Shown here: piece by piece, positions 1-7,159 of the stretch
How positions within the stretch are numbered: the stretch's first letter is position 1
Layout of the letters: each line of letters starts with the position of its first letter
Assembly: GCF_014762705.1 (NCBI RefSeq)
Contig: NZ_JABURL010000010.1
Coordinates: forward strand, 1-34,417
Length of the DNA stretch: 34,417 nucleotides
Direction of reading: 5' to 3'
Source: Cyclobacterium sp.
GTDB taxonomy: Bacteria; Bacteroidota; Bacteroidia; Cytophagales; Cyclobacteriaceae
Position numbers and translations under genes: made by a program
The notes under the pieces: model-generated
Databases searched by the model: none
Told to the model about the DNA's origin: nothing
What the model saw: the letters and a program-made list of their open reading frames with translations, nothing else

Positions 1-76
1 TTATTGTTTATCAGTGCTACGAAATATTGGAGATTCAAACTTTTCCGAATATTCCGGAAAAATAGCCGCATAAAAA

Positions 77-99
77 AGGCTGCCCTTTTCGGACAGCCT
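77..99 (-). terminator. Terminator-like hairpin, possibly cut by repeat insertion
   Basis: The arms AGGCTG (77-82) and CAGCCT (94-99) pair, with two further C-G pairs inside past one mismatch. An A-run at 72-77 becomes a T-run on the minus strand. The plus strand has no T-run after the hairpin; the repeat starting at 101 follows directly. Many Bacteroidota terminators are symmetric, so the plus-strand T-tail may have been lost when the repeat arrived (inference). There is no minus-strand gene close by that it would serve. Confidence 0.45.
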
Positions 100-100
100 C

Positions 101-289
101 AATAGGGGGATTTTTTCGCAAACGAACCTTTTTAACATTTCTGTAATCCGGATTTTCCAAACCTAATAACTTACCTTAGCTGTAATAAAATTGCTTGTCC
201 GCAAAATGATCCGGAATTACAAATGCCTCCTCTACCTAACTCATCGGATAACAGGGATGTAATTGCAAACTATGCCCAGAGAGGGTTTT
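101..289. repeat. Long direct repeat, copy 1
   Basis: This matches 413-601 at a constant offset of 312 bp with no indel. By hand count 13 of 189 positions differ, about 93% identity. It contains the short palindrome AATCCGGATT (145-154) and two imperfect triloop hairpins at 213-227 and 259-273. The same hairpins are perfect in copy 2, so this copy looks more decayed. It does not look protein-coding. Confidence 0.85.
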
Positions 290-319
290 GGAGATTACAG
301 ATCTTCTTTATCTAAACCA

Positions 320-336
320 CGGAATTACAAATTCCG
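320..336. repeat. Perfect triloop palindrome between the two long repeats
   Basis: The sequence CGGAATTACAAATTCCG forms a 7-bp stem with an ACA loop. It shares the core TTACAA with the hairpin at 525-539 but has a different outer stem, so it looks like another member of the same modular hairpin family. Confidence 0.65.
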
Positions 337-393
337 CGGAGCGGATAAACTCAAAAGCAGGAACGTACCTGCTATTTCTCCAAAAGACAAAAT

Positions 394-411
394 CCCCCTT
401 TAAAAAGGGGG
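394..411. repeat. REP-like C5/G5 palindrome
   Basis: CCCCC (394-398) and GGGGG (407-411) flank a T3A5 spacer. A second AATAGGGGGA motif follows directly and begins repeat copy 2; the same motif begins copy 1 at 101. A related C5-T5AA-G5 palindrome lies at 34219-34235, so this is a dispersed intergenic repeat in this genome. Confidence 0.65.
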
Positions 412-412
412 A

Positions 413-601
413 AATAGGGGGATTTTTTCGCAAACGTACCGTATTAACATTTCTGTAATCCGGATTCTCCAAACCCAATAACTTACCTTAGCTGTAATAA
501 AATTGCTTGTGCGCAAAATGATCCGGCATTACAAATGCCTCCTCTACCTAACTCATCGGATAACAGGGATGTAGTTGCAAACTACACCCAGTGAGCGTTA
601 T
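413..601. repeat. Long direct repeat, copy 2
   Basis: This is the partner of 101-289. It carries two perfect 15-nt hairpins: GGCATTACAAATGCC at 525-539 and GTAGTTGCAAACTAC at 571-585, each a 6-bp stem closed by an ACA or GCA triloop. The outer stems differ between hairpins while the core TTRCAA is kept. No reading frame or transposase remnant was recognised. Confidence 0.85.
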
Positions 602-740
602 TGGCTAATAGCCTAAGTCAATTATTTTAAAATTAAATTCAGGTTATAAGTATTGATAAAAATTATATAAAACCTTTGAAAGGAAATTTTTTACTTTTGT
701 ACAAACAGCCTCAAAGGGCTTAACAGCATAAAACCCTGCT

Positions 741-774
741 TTTGGTCTATAATCAGAAAAATAATGTAACTTTG
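741..774 (+). promoter_or_regulatory. Bacteroidota-type promoter for the HYC_CC_PP gene
   Basis: A -33-like TTTG (741-744) is followed after 22 nt by TAACTTTG (767-774), which matches the Bacteroidota -7 consensus TAnnTTTG. Transcription would begin near 780, leaving a very short leader of about 14 nt before the ATG at 794. Confidence 0.55.
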
Positions 775-793
775 TAATGCGCTCAATAACAAC

Positions 794-1204
794 ATGAAGG
801 CCTTTCAAAAAATAGCGACCCTTTTTCTTTCCCTGATCGTACTGCTCAGTTCGATGAGCTTTACCTTGAATAGGCACTTGTGCATGGGTGAAATTGAGAA
901 AGTGTCTCTTTTCAAAGAAGTGAAAGCCTGCAAGATGCACGCCAAATCCTGCCATGATGATAAAAGTGAAAGCAGCAAGAAAGATTGCTGTGAAAATGAA
1001 CAACTTATCGTTCAGGGTCAGGATGAACTGACCAAAGCATCCATTTTTAAGCAGCCCCAGCCGGAGATGTCCGCAGTGCTTTACCTGCTTGTAGCCTATT
1101 TCACTGTAAATACTGTTCAGCCGGATGTAGTACCCCATCAACACTATGCGCCTCCCCTGATCCGGCAGGATATACCTGTGCTCATTCAATCCTTCCTGAT
1201 ATAA
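794..1204 (+). CDS. HYC_CC_PP family small protein, first gene of the efflux locus
   Basis: The 136-residue protein has an N-terminal hydrophobic segment (about 5-24) that could be a signal peptide or anchor. It then shows the marks that name the Bacteroidota HYC_CC_PP family: an H-x-C (residues 28-30, HLC), a CC pair (65-66) and a PP pair (120-121, YAPP). Between them is a polar stretch with further Cys and His (C46, H49, C53, H54). The biochemical role is not established. The placement directly before a CusA-type pump and the many Cys/His residues suggest periplasmic metal binding or sensing, which is inference. The ATG at 794 sits about 14 nt after the predicted transcription start, and 247 nt separate the gene from the pump. 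Confidence 0.8.
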   Translation: MKAFQKIATLFLSLIVLLSSMSFTLNRHLCMGEIEKVSLFKEVKACKMHAKSCHDDKSESSKKDCCENEQLIVQGQDELTKASIFKQPQPEMSAVLYLLVAYFTVNTVQPDVVPHQHYAPPLIRQDIPVLIQSFLI

Positions 1205-1217
1205 TAATTTGCTGATT

Positions 1218-1252
1218 GCGGCATGTGCCATGGATTTTCCATGCGATGCCGC
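1218..1252. other. Stem-loop between the HYC_CC_PP gene and the RND pump
   Basis: The outer arms GCGGCAT (1218-1224) and ATGCCGC (1246-1252) pair. An inner stem CATGGA/TCCATG (1229-1234 / 1238-1243) closes on a TTT loop. No clean T-run follows, so it is not a canonical terminator. It could attenuate read-through or stabilise the upstream mRNA end (inference). Confidence 0.5.
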
Positions 1253-1451
1253 CTGTCTGTTTATGCTGTTTCCCCTTTACATCCCGGGGATATTTTCAGC
1301 ATTTTCCATCATCTGCATAACCTTCTTTTGATCCGCTGAACCCCTGGTGAATAACTACCGGGTATCACAGGATTGATTCAAACAACCTGTTGCTCAGCAT
1401 CCAAGACTGATCGGTTGGCAGATTTTCAGGTAATCATCAAATTATTGAAAA

Positions 1452-4400
1452 ATGCTCCATAACATCATCAGATTCTTTCTGGAAAACAAGCTGGTCACCG
1501 TACTGCTGTTGTTACTCATTGTCTCCTGGGGAATAGCTACTGCCCCCTTTAATTGGGAACTGGATTTTATCCCCCGGGATCCGGTCCCGGTGGATGCCAT
1601 ACCCGATATTGGTGAAAACCAGCAAATTGTTTTTACTGAATGGATGGGAAGGTCACCACAGGACGTGGAAGACCAGATTACCTATCCCCTCACTTCCGCT
1701 CTTTTGGGGCTGCCGGGTGTAAACAGTGTCCGAAGCAGTTCTGCCTTTGGCTTTTCCAGCATTTATATCATTTTTGATGAGGATGTGGAGTTTTACTGGA
1801 GCCGTTCCAGGGTTTTGGAAAAACTCAGCTCTTTACCTGCAGGATTACTTCCTGAAGAAGTCCAGCCAAGGCTTGGGCCGGATGCCACTGCTTTGGGACA
1901 GGTATTTTGGTATACGCTGGAGGGAAGGGACCAGGATGGTGAGCCTGCCGGGGGATGGGACTTGCATGAATTGCGCTCCATCCAGGATTATTATGTACGC
2001 TATGCCCTGAGCAGTGTACCGGGAGTGGCTGAAGTGGCTTCTGTAGGTGGATATATCAAGGAATACCAAATAGACGTGGATCCTGTTGCGTTAAAGGCCC
2101 ATGGGGTTTCCCTGATGAATGTGGTAGAAGCCATCAGAAACAGCAATATAGATGTAGGGGCCAATACCATTGAAATCAACAAAGTAGATTACTTTGTCAG
2201 GGGCCTGGGATACGTGGAAGAGCTCCGGGACCTGGACCGTGCTGTGGTAAAGGTAACGGACAATGTACCCCTGCTGGTCCGCGATGTGGCCAGGGTAAAT
2301 ATAGGTCCTCAACCCAGGAATATGGGAGGCATTCTGGACAAGGCAGGTGCTGAAGCCGTTGGTGGAGTGGTCATTGCCCGCTATGGAGAAAATCCACTGG
2401 CCGTCATTGATGCCGTAAAGGAAGAAATTGAACAACTATCAGGAGGCTTACCCAGCAAAACCCTGGAAGACGGCAGGGTCTCCAAAGTGAGTATTGTTCC
2501 CTTCTATGATAGAACAGGCCTCATCTATGAAACCCTGGGCACCCTTTACCAGGCCATCAGCCTTCAGGTATTGATCACCATCATCGTGATCATGGTAATG
2601 GTATTTAATTTACGTGCTTCCCTTTTGATTTCCTCCCTTTTGCCGCTGGCAGTGCTGATGTGCTTTATTTTTATGAAGTACTTTGGGGTAGATGCCAATA
2701 TCGTGGCCCTTTCGGGTATTGCCATTGCCATTGGCACCATGGTGGATTTGGGGATTATCCTGAATGAAAATATCCTCCGCCATCTGGAAGAGGCACCTGC
2801 CGACAAACCCAGGATCAAAATCATCTTTGAAGCCACCACGGAAGTAGCTTCTGCTATTTTGACAGCTGTCAGCACCACCATTATCAGCTTTTTGCCCGTA
2901 TTCACCCTTCAGGCTGCCGAGGGCAAACTCTTTGGGCCACTGGCCTATACCAAAACCTTTGCCCTGATAGCAGCGGTTATATTTACCCTGATCATCATGC
3001 CCACCTTTTCCCATTGGATATTTTCCATCAGGAAAAGTAATAAGAGAACAGGCCTGATCTGGAATTACATCCTGTTGGTATCAGGAATAATCATTGCCCT
3101 TACTCTCTGGGCCTGGGCCGGCATTATACTCATAGGTTTTGGCCTGATCAACCTCTCCCTGCATCATTTTCCGGAAAGGATGGAACCGCACCGAAACAGC
3201 ATGAAAGTAGGCTTTACAGTTGTAGCTGTGACCTGGTTGCTGGCCATGGAATGGGTACCTCTGGGTGTTGCCAACAGCCTGCTGGTCAACTTCCTTTTTA
3301 TTGCCCTGATCATAGGCCTGGTCCTGGGTATTTTTATTGCTTTCTACAGGAATTATTCCAAAATGTTGCTTTGGACCCTTGATCACAAAGGGGTGTTTTT
3401 AATCATTCCAGCTGTGATCATCCTACTCGGGCTTAACATTTGGTTAGGCTTCGATCGGGTTTTCTCCTTTGTCCCCAGGGCCACAGACAATATTGGATGG
3501 GATATCAAAAGCAGTACCGGCTGGACTGCCCTCTCCCATACCTTTCCCGGTTTGGGAGAGGAATTCATGCCCTCACTGGATGAAGGTTCCTTCCTTTTGA
3601 TGCCTACCTCCATGCCCCATTCGGGAGTGGAGGCAAACAGGGAAATCCTGCAAAAACTGGATATGCTGGTGTATGCCATCCCGGAGGTAGACCTGGTGGT
3701 GGGCAAAGCAGGAAGGGCTGAAACGGCCATTGACCCTGCACCCATGTCCATGTTTGAAAACACCATCCATTACAAAAGTGAATATGCAACGGATATTGAC
3801 GGGAACAAGCTCAGGTTTAAGGTCAATGAGGATGGGCATTTCCTGCTGGCCAACGGAGAAAGCTATGATCCGGCATCCAACGAGCCTGAGAAAATAAGCA
3901 GGGAACAATTGGTTCCGGATCCCCGGGGCAATTATTTCCGGCAGTGGCGGGAGCATATCAAAAGCCCGGACGACATCTGGAATGAAATCATCGGAGTGGT
4001 CAACCTGCCGGGAGTGACCTCCTCCCCAAAGTTACAACCCATAGAAACCCGTTTGGTCATGTTGCAAACCGGTATGCGGGCGCCAATGGGCATCAAGGTG
4101 TTTGGTTCGGACCTGAAATCCATTGAAGCCTTTGGCTTTGAATTGGAAAAATACCTGAAAGAAGTCCCCTCTGTCAAGGAGCAGGCGGTATTTGCAGACC
4201 GCATCGTAGGCAAGCCCTATTTGGAAATAGACATCGACAGGGACAAAATAAGCCGCTATGGATTGAACATCCGGGATGTGCAGGATTTTGTAGAAACAGC
4301 TATCGGAGGCATGTCCGTCAGTACCACGGTGGAAGGAAGGGAGCGCTTTCCCATCCGCGTGCGTTATGCCAGGGAATATAGGGATGACCCCGCCAGCATA

Positions 4401-5276
4401 GAAAACATGTTGGTCCCTATGCCAGGTGGAGAGTTCATTCCCCTGGGTCAGTTGGCAGCCATTACTTACCGGCCCGGCCCGGACATGATCAAGTCTGAAG
4501 ACAGCTTTCTGGTAGGCTATGTTCTACTGGATAAAATGCCGGGCTTTGCCGAAGTAACTGTGGTAGAAGATGCTCAACGCTACCTGAAAGAAAAAATCGA
4601 TTCGGGAGAGCTGACCGTGCCTTCGGGTATACGCTACGAATTTTCGGGAAATTATGAAAATCAGGTAAGGGCAGAAAAAAGGCTGGCTGTAGTGGTACCG
4701 CTCTCCCTGATTGTCATATTTCTCATCCTGTACTTCCAGTTCCGATCTACCTCCACTACTCTTTTTGTTTTCCTGGGTATTGCCATGGCCTTTGCCGGGG
4801 GCTTTCTGATGCTCTGGTTGTATGGTCAAAGCTGGTTTATGGATTTTTCTGTGATGGGTACCGAAATGCGGAATTTGTTTCAGATGAAAACCTATAACCT
4901 GAGTGTGGCCGTTTGGGTGGGTTTTATTGCCTTGTTTGGTATCGCCACGGACGACGGGGTTGTGATGGCCACCTACCTGGACCAGAGTTTTAAAAAGTAC
5001 CGCCCTGAAAACAGGAAAGAAGTAAGAAATGCCGTACTGGCAGCCGGCCAAAAAAGAATCCTACCCTGCCTGATGACCACCTCCACCACCATATTGGCCC
5101 TTTTACCCATACTGACTTCATCCGGAAGGGGATCCGACATCATGATCCCCATGGCCATACCGGCTTTTGGGGGAATGGTCATTGCCCTGGTCACCCTTTT
5201 TCTGGTACCGGTAATGTATAGCTGGTGGGCAGAACGTAAAGTGAAACGTGATGCTGAGGTATATCTGGATGCTTAA
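1452..5276 (+). CDS. cusA: CusA/CzcA-family heavy-metal RND efflux pump
   Basis: This is the inner-membrane proton-driven pump of a tripartite metal exporter, with the typical N-terminal transmembrane helix and the porter segment VDAIPDIGENQQIV. A TM4-type motif GTMVDLGI carries Asp432, matching the essential Asp of CusA. A late acidic pair, Asp1167-Asp1168 in ATDDGVVM, stands where CusA has a proton-relay Glu. Met residues in MPHSG, APMSMFE and MLQTGMRAPMG lie in regions that hold the copper-binding Met cluster of CusA; the residue-level match is inferred. At 1274 residues it is longer than E. coli CusA (about 1047). Extra length includes added hydrophobic helices around 535-637 and a polar insert around 773-843. 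Cu(I)/Ag(I) is the likely substrate. Confidence 0.93.
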   Translation: MLHNIIRFFLENKLVTVLLLLLIVSWGIATAPFNWELDFIPRDPVPVDAIPDIGENQQIVFTEWMGRSPQDVEDQITYPLTSALLGLPGVNSVRSSSAFGFSSIYIIFDEDVEFYWSRSRVLEKLSSLPAGLLPEEVQPRLGPDATALGQVFWYTLEGRDQDGEPAGGWDLHELRSIQDYYVRYALSSVPGVAEVASVGGYIKEYQIDVDPVALKAHGVSLMNVVEAIRNSNIDVGANTIEINKVDYFVRGLGYVEELRDLDRAVVKVTDNVPLLVRDVARVNIGPQPRNMGGILDKAGAEAVGGVVIARYGENPLAVIDAVKEEIEQLSGGLPSKTLEDGRVSKVSIVPFYDRTGLIYETLGTLYQAISLQVLITIIVIMVMVFNLRASLLISSLLPLAVLMCFIFMKYFGVDANIVALSGIAIAIGTMVDLGIILNENILRHLEEAPADKPRIKIIFEATTEVASAILTAVSTTIISFLPVFTLQAAEGKLFGPLAYTKTFALIAAVIFTLIIMPTFSHWIFSIRKSNKRTGLIWNYILLVSGIIIALTLWAWAGIILIGFGLINLSLHHFPERMEPHRNSMKVGFTVVAVTWLLAMEWVPLGVANSLLVNFLFIALIIGLVLGIFIAFYRNYSKMLLWTLDHKGVFLIIPAVIILLGLNIWLGFDRVFSFVPRATDNIGWDIKSSTGWTALSHTFPGLGEEFMPSLDEGSFLLMPTSMPHSGVEANREILQKLDMLVYAIPEVDLVVGKAGRAETAIDPAPMSMFENTIHYKSEYATDIDGNKLRFKVNEDGHFLLANGESYDPASNEPEKISREQLVPDPRGNYFRQWREHIKSPDDIWNEIIGVVNLPGVTSSPKLQPIETRLVMLQTGMRAPMGIKVFGSDLKSIEAFGFELEKYLKEVPSVKEQAVFADRIVGKPYLEIDIDRDKISRYGLNIRDVQDFVETAIGGMSVSTTVEGRERFPIRVRYAREYRDDPASIENMLVPMPGGEFIPLGQLAAITYRPGPDMIKSEDSFLVGYVLLDKMPGFAEVTVVEDAQRYLKEKIDSGELTVPSGIRYEFSGNYENQVRAEKRLAVVVPLSLIVIFLILYFQFRSTSTTLFVFLGIAMAFAGGFLMLWLYGQSWFMDFSVMGTEMRNLFQMKTYNLSVAVWVGFIALFGIATDDGVVMATYLDQSFKKYRPENRKEVRNAVLAAGQKRILPCLMTTSTTILALLPILTSSGRGSDIMIPMAIPAFGGMVIALVTLFLVPVMYSWWAERKVKRDAEVYLDA

Positions 5277-5321
5277 TTGAAAGGTCCAATGGAAGGAATG
5301 AAATATTAAAACTTAAAAGAT

Positions 5322-6677
5322 ATGATTAATAAACTAAAAGATTTGGAACCAGGAAGGCAGAAGGTGGAGGACAGGGTTTGGTGGGAGCTTGGTGCCGGGC
5401 TCTTCCCGAATAGTTGGGTATTATTTGTTTTGGTTGCTATCCTACACTTTCCAACCTCTATTATCCAGGCCCAGACGCTGGATGAGCACCTTCTGACTGC
5501 CGCTGAAAACAATCCCGAAATTCAGGCCTATTTCAGTGATTACCTGGCGGCTCTGGAGAGGGTTCCACAAGCTGGAACTTTACCTGATCCTGAATTGAGC
5601 CTGGGTCTTTTTGTCCGGCCCATGGAACGTTTTATGGGCAACCAACATGCCGATCTGCAACTCATGCAAATGTTTCCCTGGTTCGGCAGCCTGGGAATCC
5701 GAAAAGATGAAGCCAGTAAAATGGCGCGGGCCAGGTATGAAGCTTTCAGAATGGTAAAAAATGAGCTGCTATTCCAGGTAAAAGTGGCCTGGTACGAACT
5801 CTCTCGCTTAAATGAAGAAATAAAAATCAGCAAGGCACACCTCAACATCCTGGAAAAATACGAAAGATTGGCATTGGTCAGGTACCAAAGCAGCAGCACT
5901 GAGATGAACCGGTCAAACTCCTCTTCCAATCAGGGAATGGAGGATGTATTACGGATCAGGATGGAAATGAATGAATTGGAAAATACCATCTCCCTTTTAA
6001 AAGATACGCAGGAAGCTTTGGTTGCTGAATTTAATGCCCTTTTGAACCGGGATCCTGAGGAAACCCTGGCCATCCCTGACAAGCTATCAGATGAACCCTT
6101 ACCCATGAACCGACTGGAATTGCTGGACAGCATCAAAACATTCAACCCTGGTCTGAGAATGCTGGAAGCTGAAGGTGCGGCCTATGCTGTCCAGAAAAAG
6201 ATGGCAGAGCTGGAAGGCAGACCCATGATGGGAGCAGGGATTAATTACATGGCTTTCAGTCCGAGAATGGAAAATGGCATGAACATGGGCGGCAACAACA
6301 TGGTCATGCCCATGTTTAAAATCACCCTGCCCATTTACAGAAAAAAATTCAAATCCATAGAAAAAGCAGCTGAACTCAATCAGCAAGCCAGCTTACAGCG
6401 AAAGGAAAATACAGTCAATCAACTTTCCAGCCAATGGCGAAATGCACTCAGGGATTGGGATGATGCCAATCGGAGGGTAGGTCTGTACCAGCAACAAACC
6501 AAACTGGCGCAACAAACCCTGGATTTACTCATGACCGCCTATGCCAATGATGGAAAAGCCTTTGAGGACCTGCTGAAAGTACAACAGCAGTTGCTGGACT
6601 ACCAGCTGAAACACATAATGGCGATTGTGGACAAACACAACAGCGTTGCCCAACTCGAAAACCTGGCGGGTTTTTGA
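5322..6677 (+). CDS. TolC-family outer-membrane channel of the metal efflux system (CusC-like)
   Basis: The 451-residue protein has the two long helical-hairpin repeats of the outer membrane efflux protein family, with the typical PDPELSLG and MFPWFGSLG segments after the signal region. It would form the exit duct for the CusA/CusB complex. It lies 45 nt after the pump gene, consistent with one operon. The N-terminus is odd: about 31 polar residues precede the hydrophobic core (about 32-47) of the export signal, and their coding DNA is purine-rich with a GGAAGGCAGAAGGTGGAGGA texture. The ATG at 5322 is the only ATG ahead of the hydrophobic core, so it is kept, but the start is less sure than the identity. 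Confidence 0.88.
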   Translation: MINKLKDLEPGRQKVEDRVWWELGAGLFPNSWVLFVLVAILHFPTSIIQAQTLDEHLLTAAENNPEIQAYFSDYLAALERVPQAGTLPDPELSLGLFVRPMERFMGNQHADLQLMQMFPWFGSLGIRKDEASKMARARYEAFRMVKNELLFQVKVAWYELSRLNEEIKISKAHLNILEKYERLALVRYQSSSTEMNRSNSSSNQGMEDVLRIRMEMNELENTISLLKDTQEALVAEFNALLNRDPEETLAIPDKLSDEPLPMNRLELLDSIKTFNPGLRMLEAEGAAYAVQKKMAELEGRPMMGAGINYMAFSPRMENGMNMGGNNMVMPMFKITLPIYRKKFKSIEKAAELNQQASLQRKENTVNQLSSQWRNALRDWDDANRRVGLYQQQTKLAQQTLDLLMTAYANDGKAFEDLLKVQQQLLDYQLKHIMAIVDKHNSVAQLENLAGF

Positions 6678-6716
6678 GGATGTGAGGATGGGATGATGTG
6701 CTGATGTGAGGATTGG
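6676..6716 (+). repeat. GATGTG-type simple-sequence tract after the TolC-family gene
   Basis: The tract begins within the TolC-family stop codon and consists of degenerate units such as GATGTG, GGATGG and TGATGTG. The reverse complement of the same unit type (CACATCAA) appears at 7243-7310 inside the CusB-like gene. The two tracts flank the four-helix-bundle gene in opposite orientation. Confidence 0.7.
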
Positions 6717-6773
6717 GGGGATACAATTGTTAAATGACTTAATGAACGAAATAACAATAAAATTTAAATAATC

Positions 6774-7130
6774 ATGGAAAGGAAAAATGAAGTATTGGAA
6801 TTGAGTTTTGATTTTGCATTGCAGGTAATTGAATTCTCCGAGTTTCTGGAAGAAAAGAAGAAATATATAATCGCACGGCAATTATTAAAATCAGGGAATG
6901 GAATTGGAGCCAGTATCAGGGAAGCTCAAAGTAGTGAAAGCCGGGCAGATTTCATTCACAAACTCAAGATCTCCCATAAAGAGGCAGAAGAAACGGAATA
7001 TTGGCTATTGCTATGTTCGAAGGCACCCTCCTACCCAAACCCTACTGAGAACATGTTAGCCTTACTGCTCAGCATTCGAAAATTGCTAAACAAGATCATT
7101 TCAACTACGAGATCTGGCAATTTAAGTTAA
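6774..7130 (+). CDS. Four-helix-bundle protein (S23/IVS-encoded type)
   Basis: The 118-residue, mostly helical protein matches the four-helix-bundle family first known from proteins encoded in 23S rRNA intervening sequences. Characteristic parts are an N-terminal helix with FALQVIEF, the middle segment LLKSGNGIGASIREAQSSES (about 37-56) and the following KLKISHKEAEETEYWLLL helix. The fold is shared with Avd proteins of diversity-generating retroelements, but no reverse transcriptase or variable repeat is present here. Its place between channel and adaptor genes is unexpected because it has no known role in metal efflux. Simple-sequence tracts on both sides suggest it arrived as a small cassette (inference). 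The ATG at 6774 is preceded by an AT-rich 96-nt gap. Confidence 0.82.
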   Translation: MERKNEVLELSFDFALQVIEFSEFLEEKKKYIIARQLLKSGNGIGASIREAQSSESRADFIHKLKISHKEAEETEYWLLLCSKAPSYPNPTENMLALLLSIRKLLNKIISTTRSGNLS

Positions 7131-7159
7131 TACACAAGACATTTATAATTACTTAAGTC

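Larger units (their letters stand above)
1..793. other. Gene-free repeat-bearing region at left edge
   Basis: No convincing coding sequence is seen here. The stretch holds a stem-loop (41-61, arms TTTTCCG/CGGAAAA), a minus-oriented terminator-like hairpin (77-99), two long direct repeats (101-289 and 413-601), a CCCCC/GGGGG palindrome (394-411), a perfect 17-nt hairpin between the repeats (320-336) and a promoter for the first gene (741-774). A second -7-like box, TACTTTTG, lies at 692-699 without a good -33 partner. An open frame on the minus strand (644-1231) overlaps the real plus-strand gene and looks spurious. The gene to the left lies outside the window. Confidence 0.7.

Noticed and set aside
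101-601. CRISPR array or insertion sequence
   Set aside because: Only two long copies with one spacer-like gap, no cas genes, no transposase frame and no terminal inverted repeats.
644-1231. Minus-strand open frame of 195 codons overlapping the HYC_CC_PP gene
   Set aside because: It covers a recognised plus-strand family member and its promoter, has no recognisable domain and reads as the antisense of coding sequence.
1726-5194. Many open frames within the CusA-like gene on both strands
   Set aside because: All are out-of-frame shadows of a 1274-codon gene with complete family motifs.
6774-7130. Avd protein of a diversity-generating retroelement
   Set aside because: The fold is related, but there is no reverse transcriptase, template repeat or variable repeat in the window.
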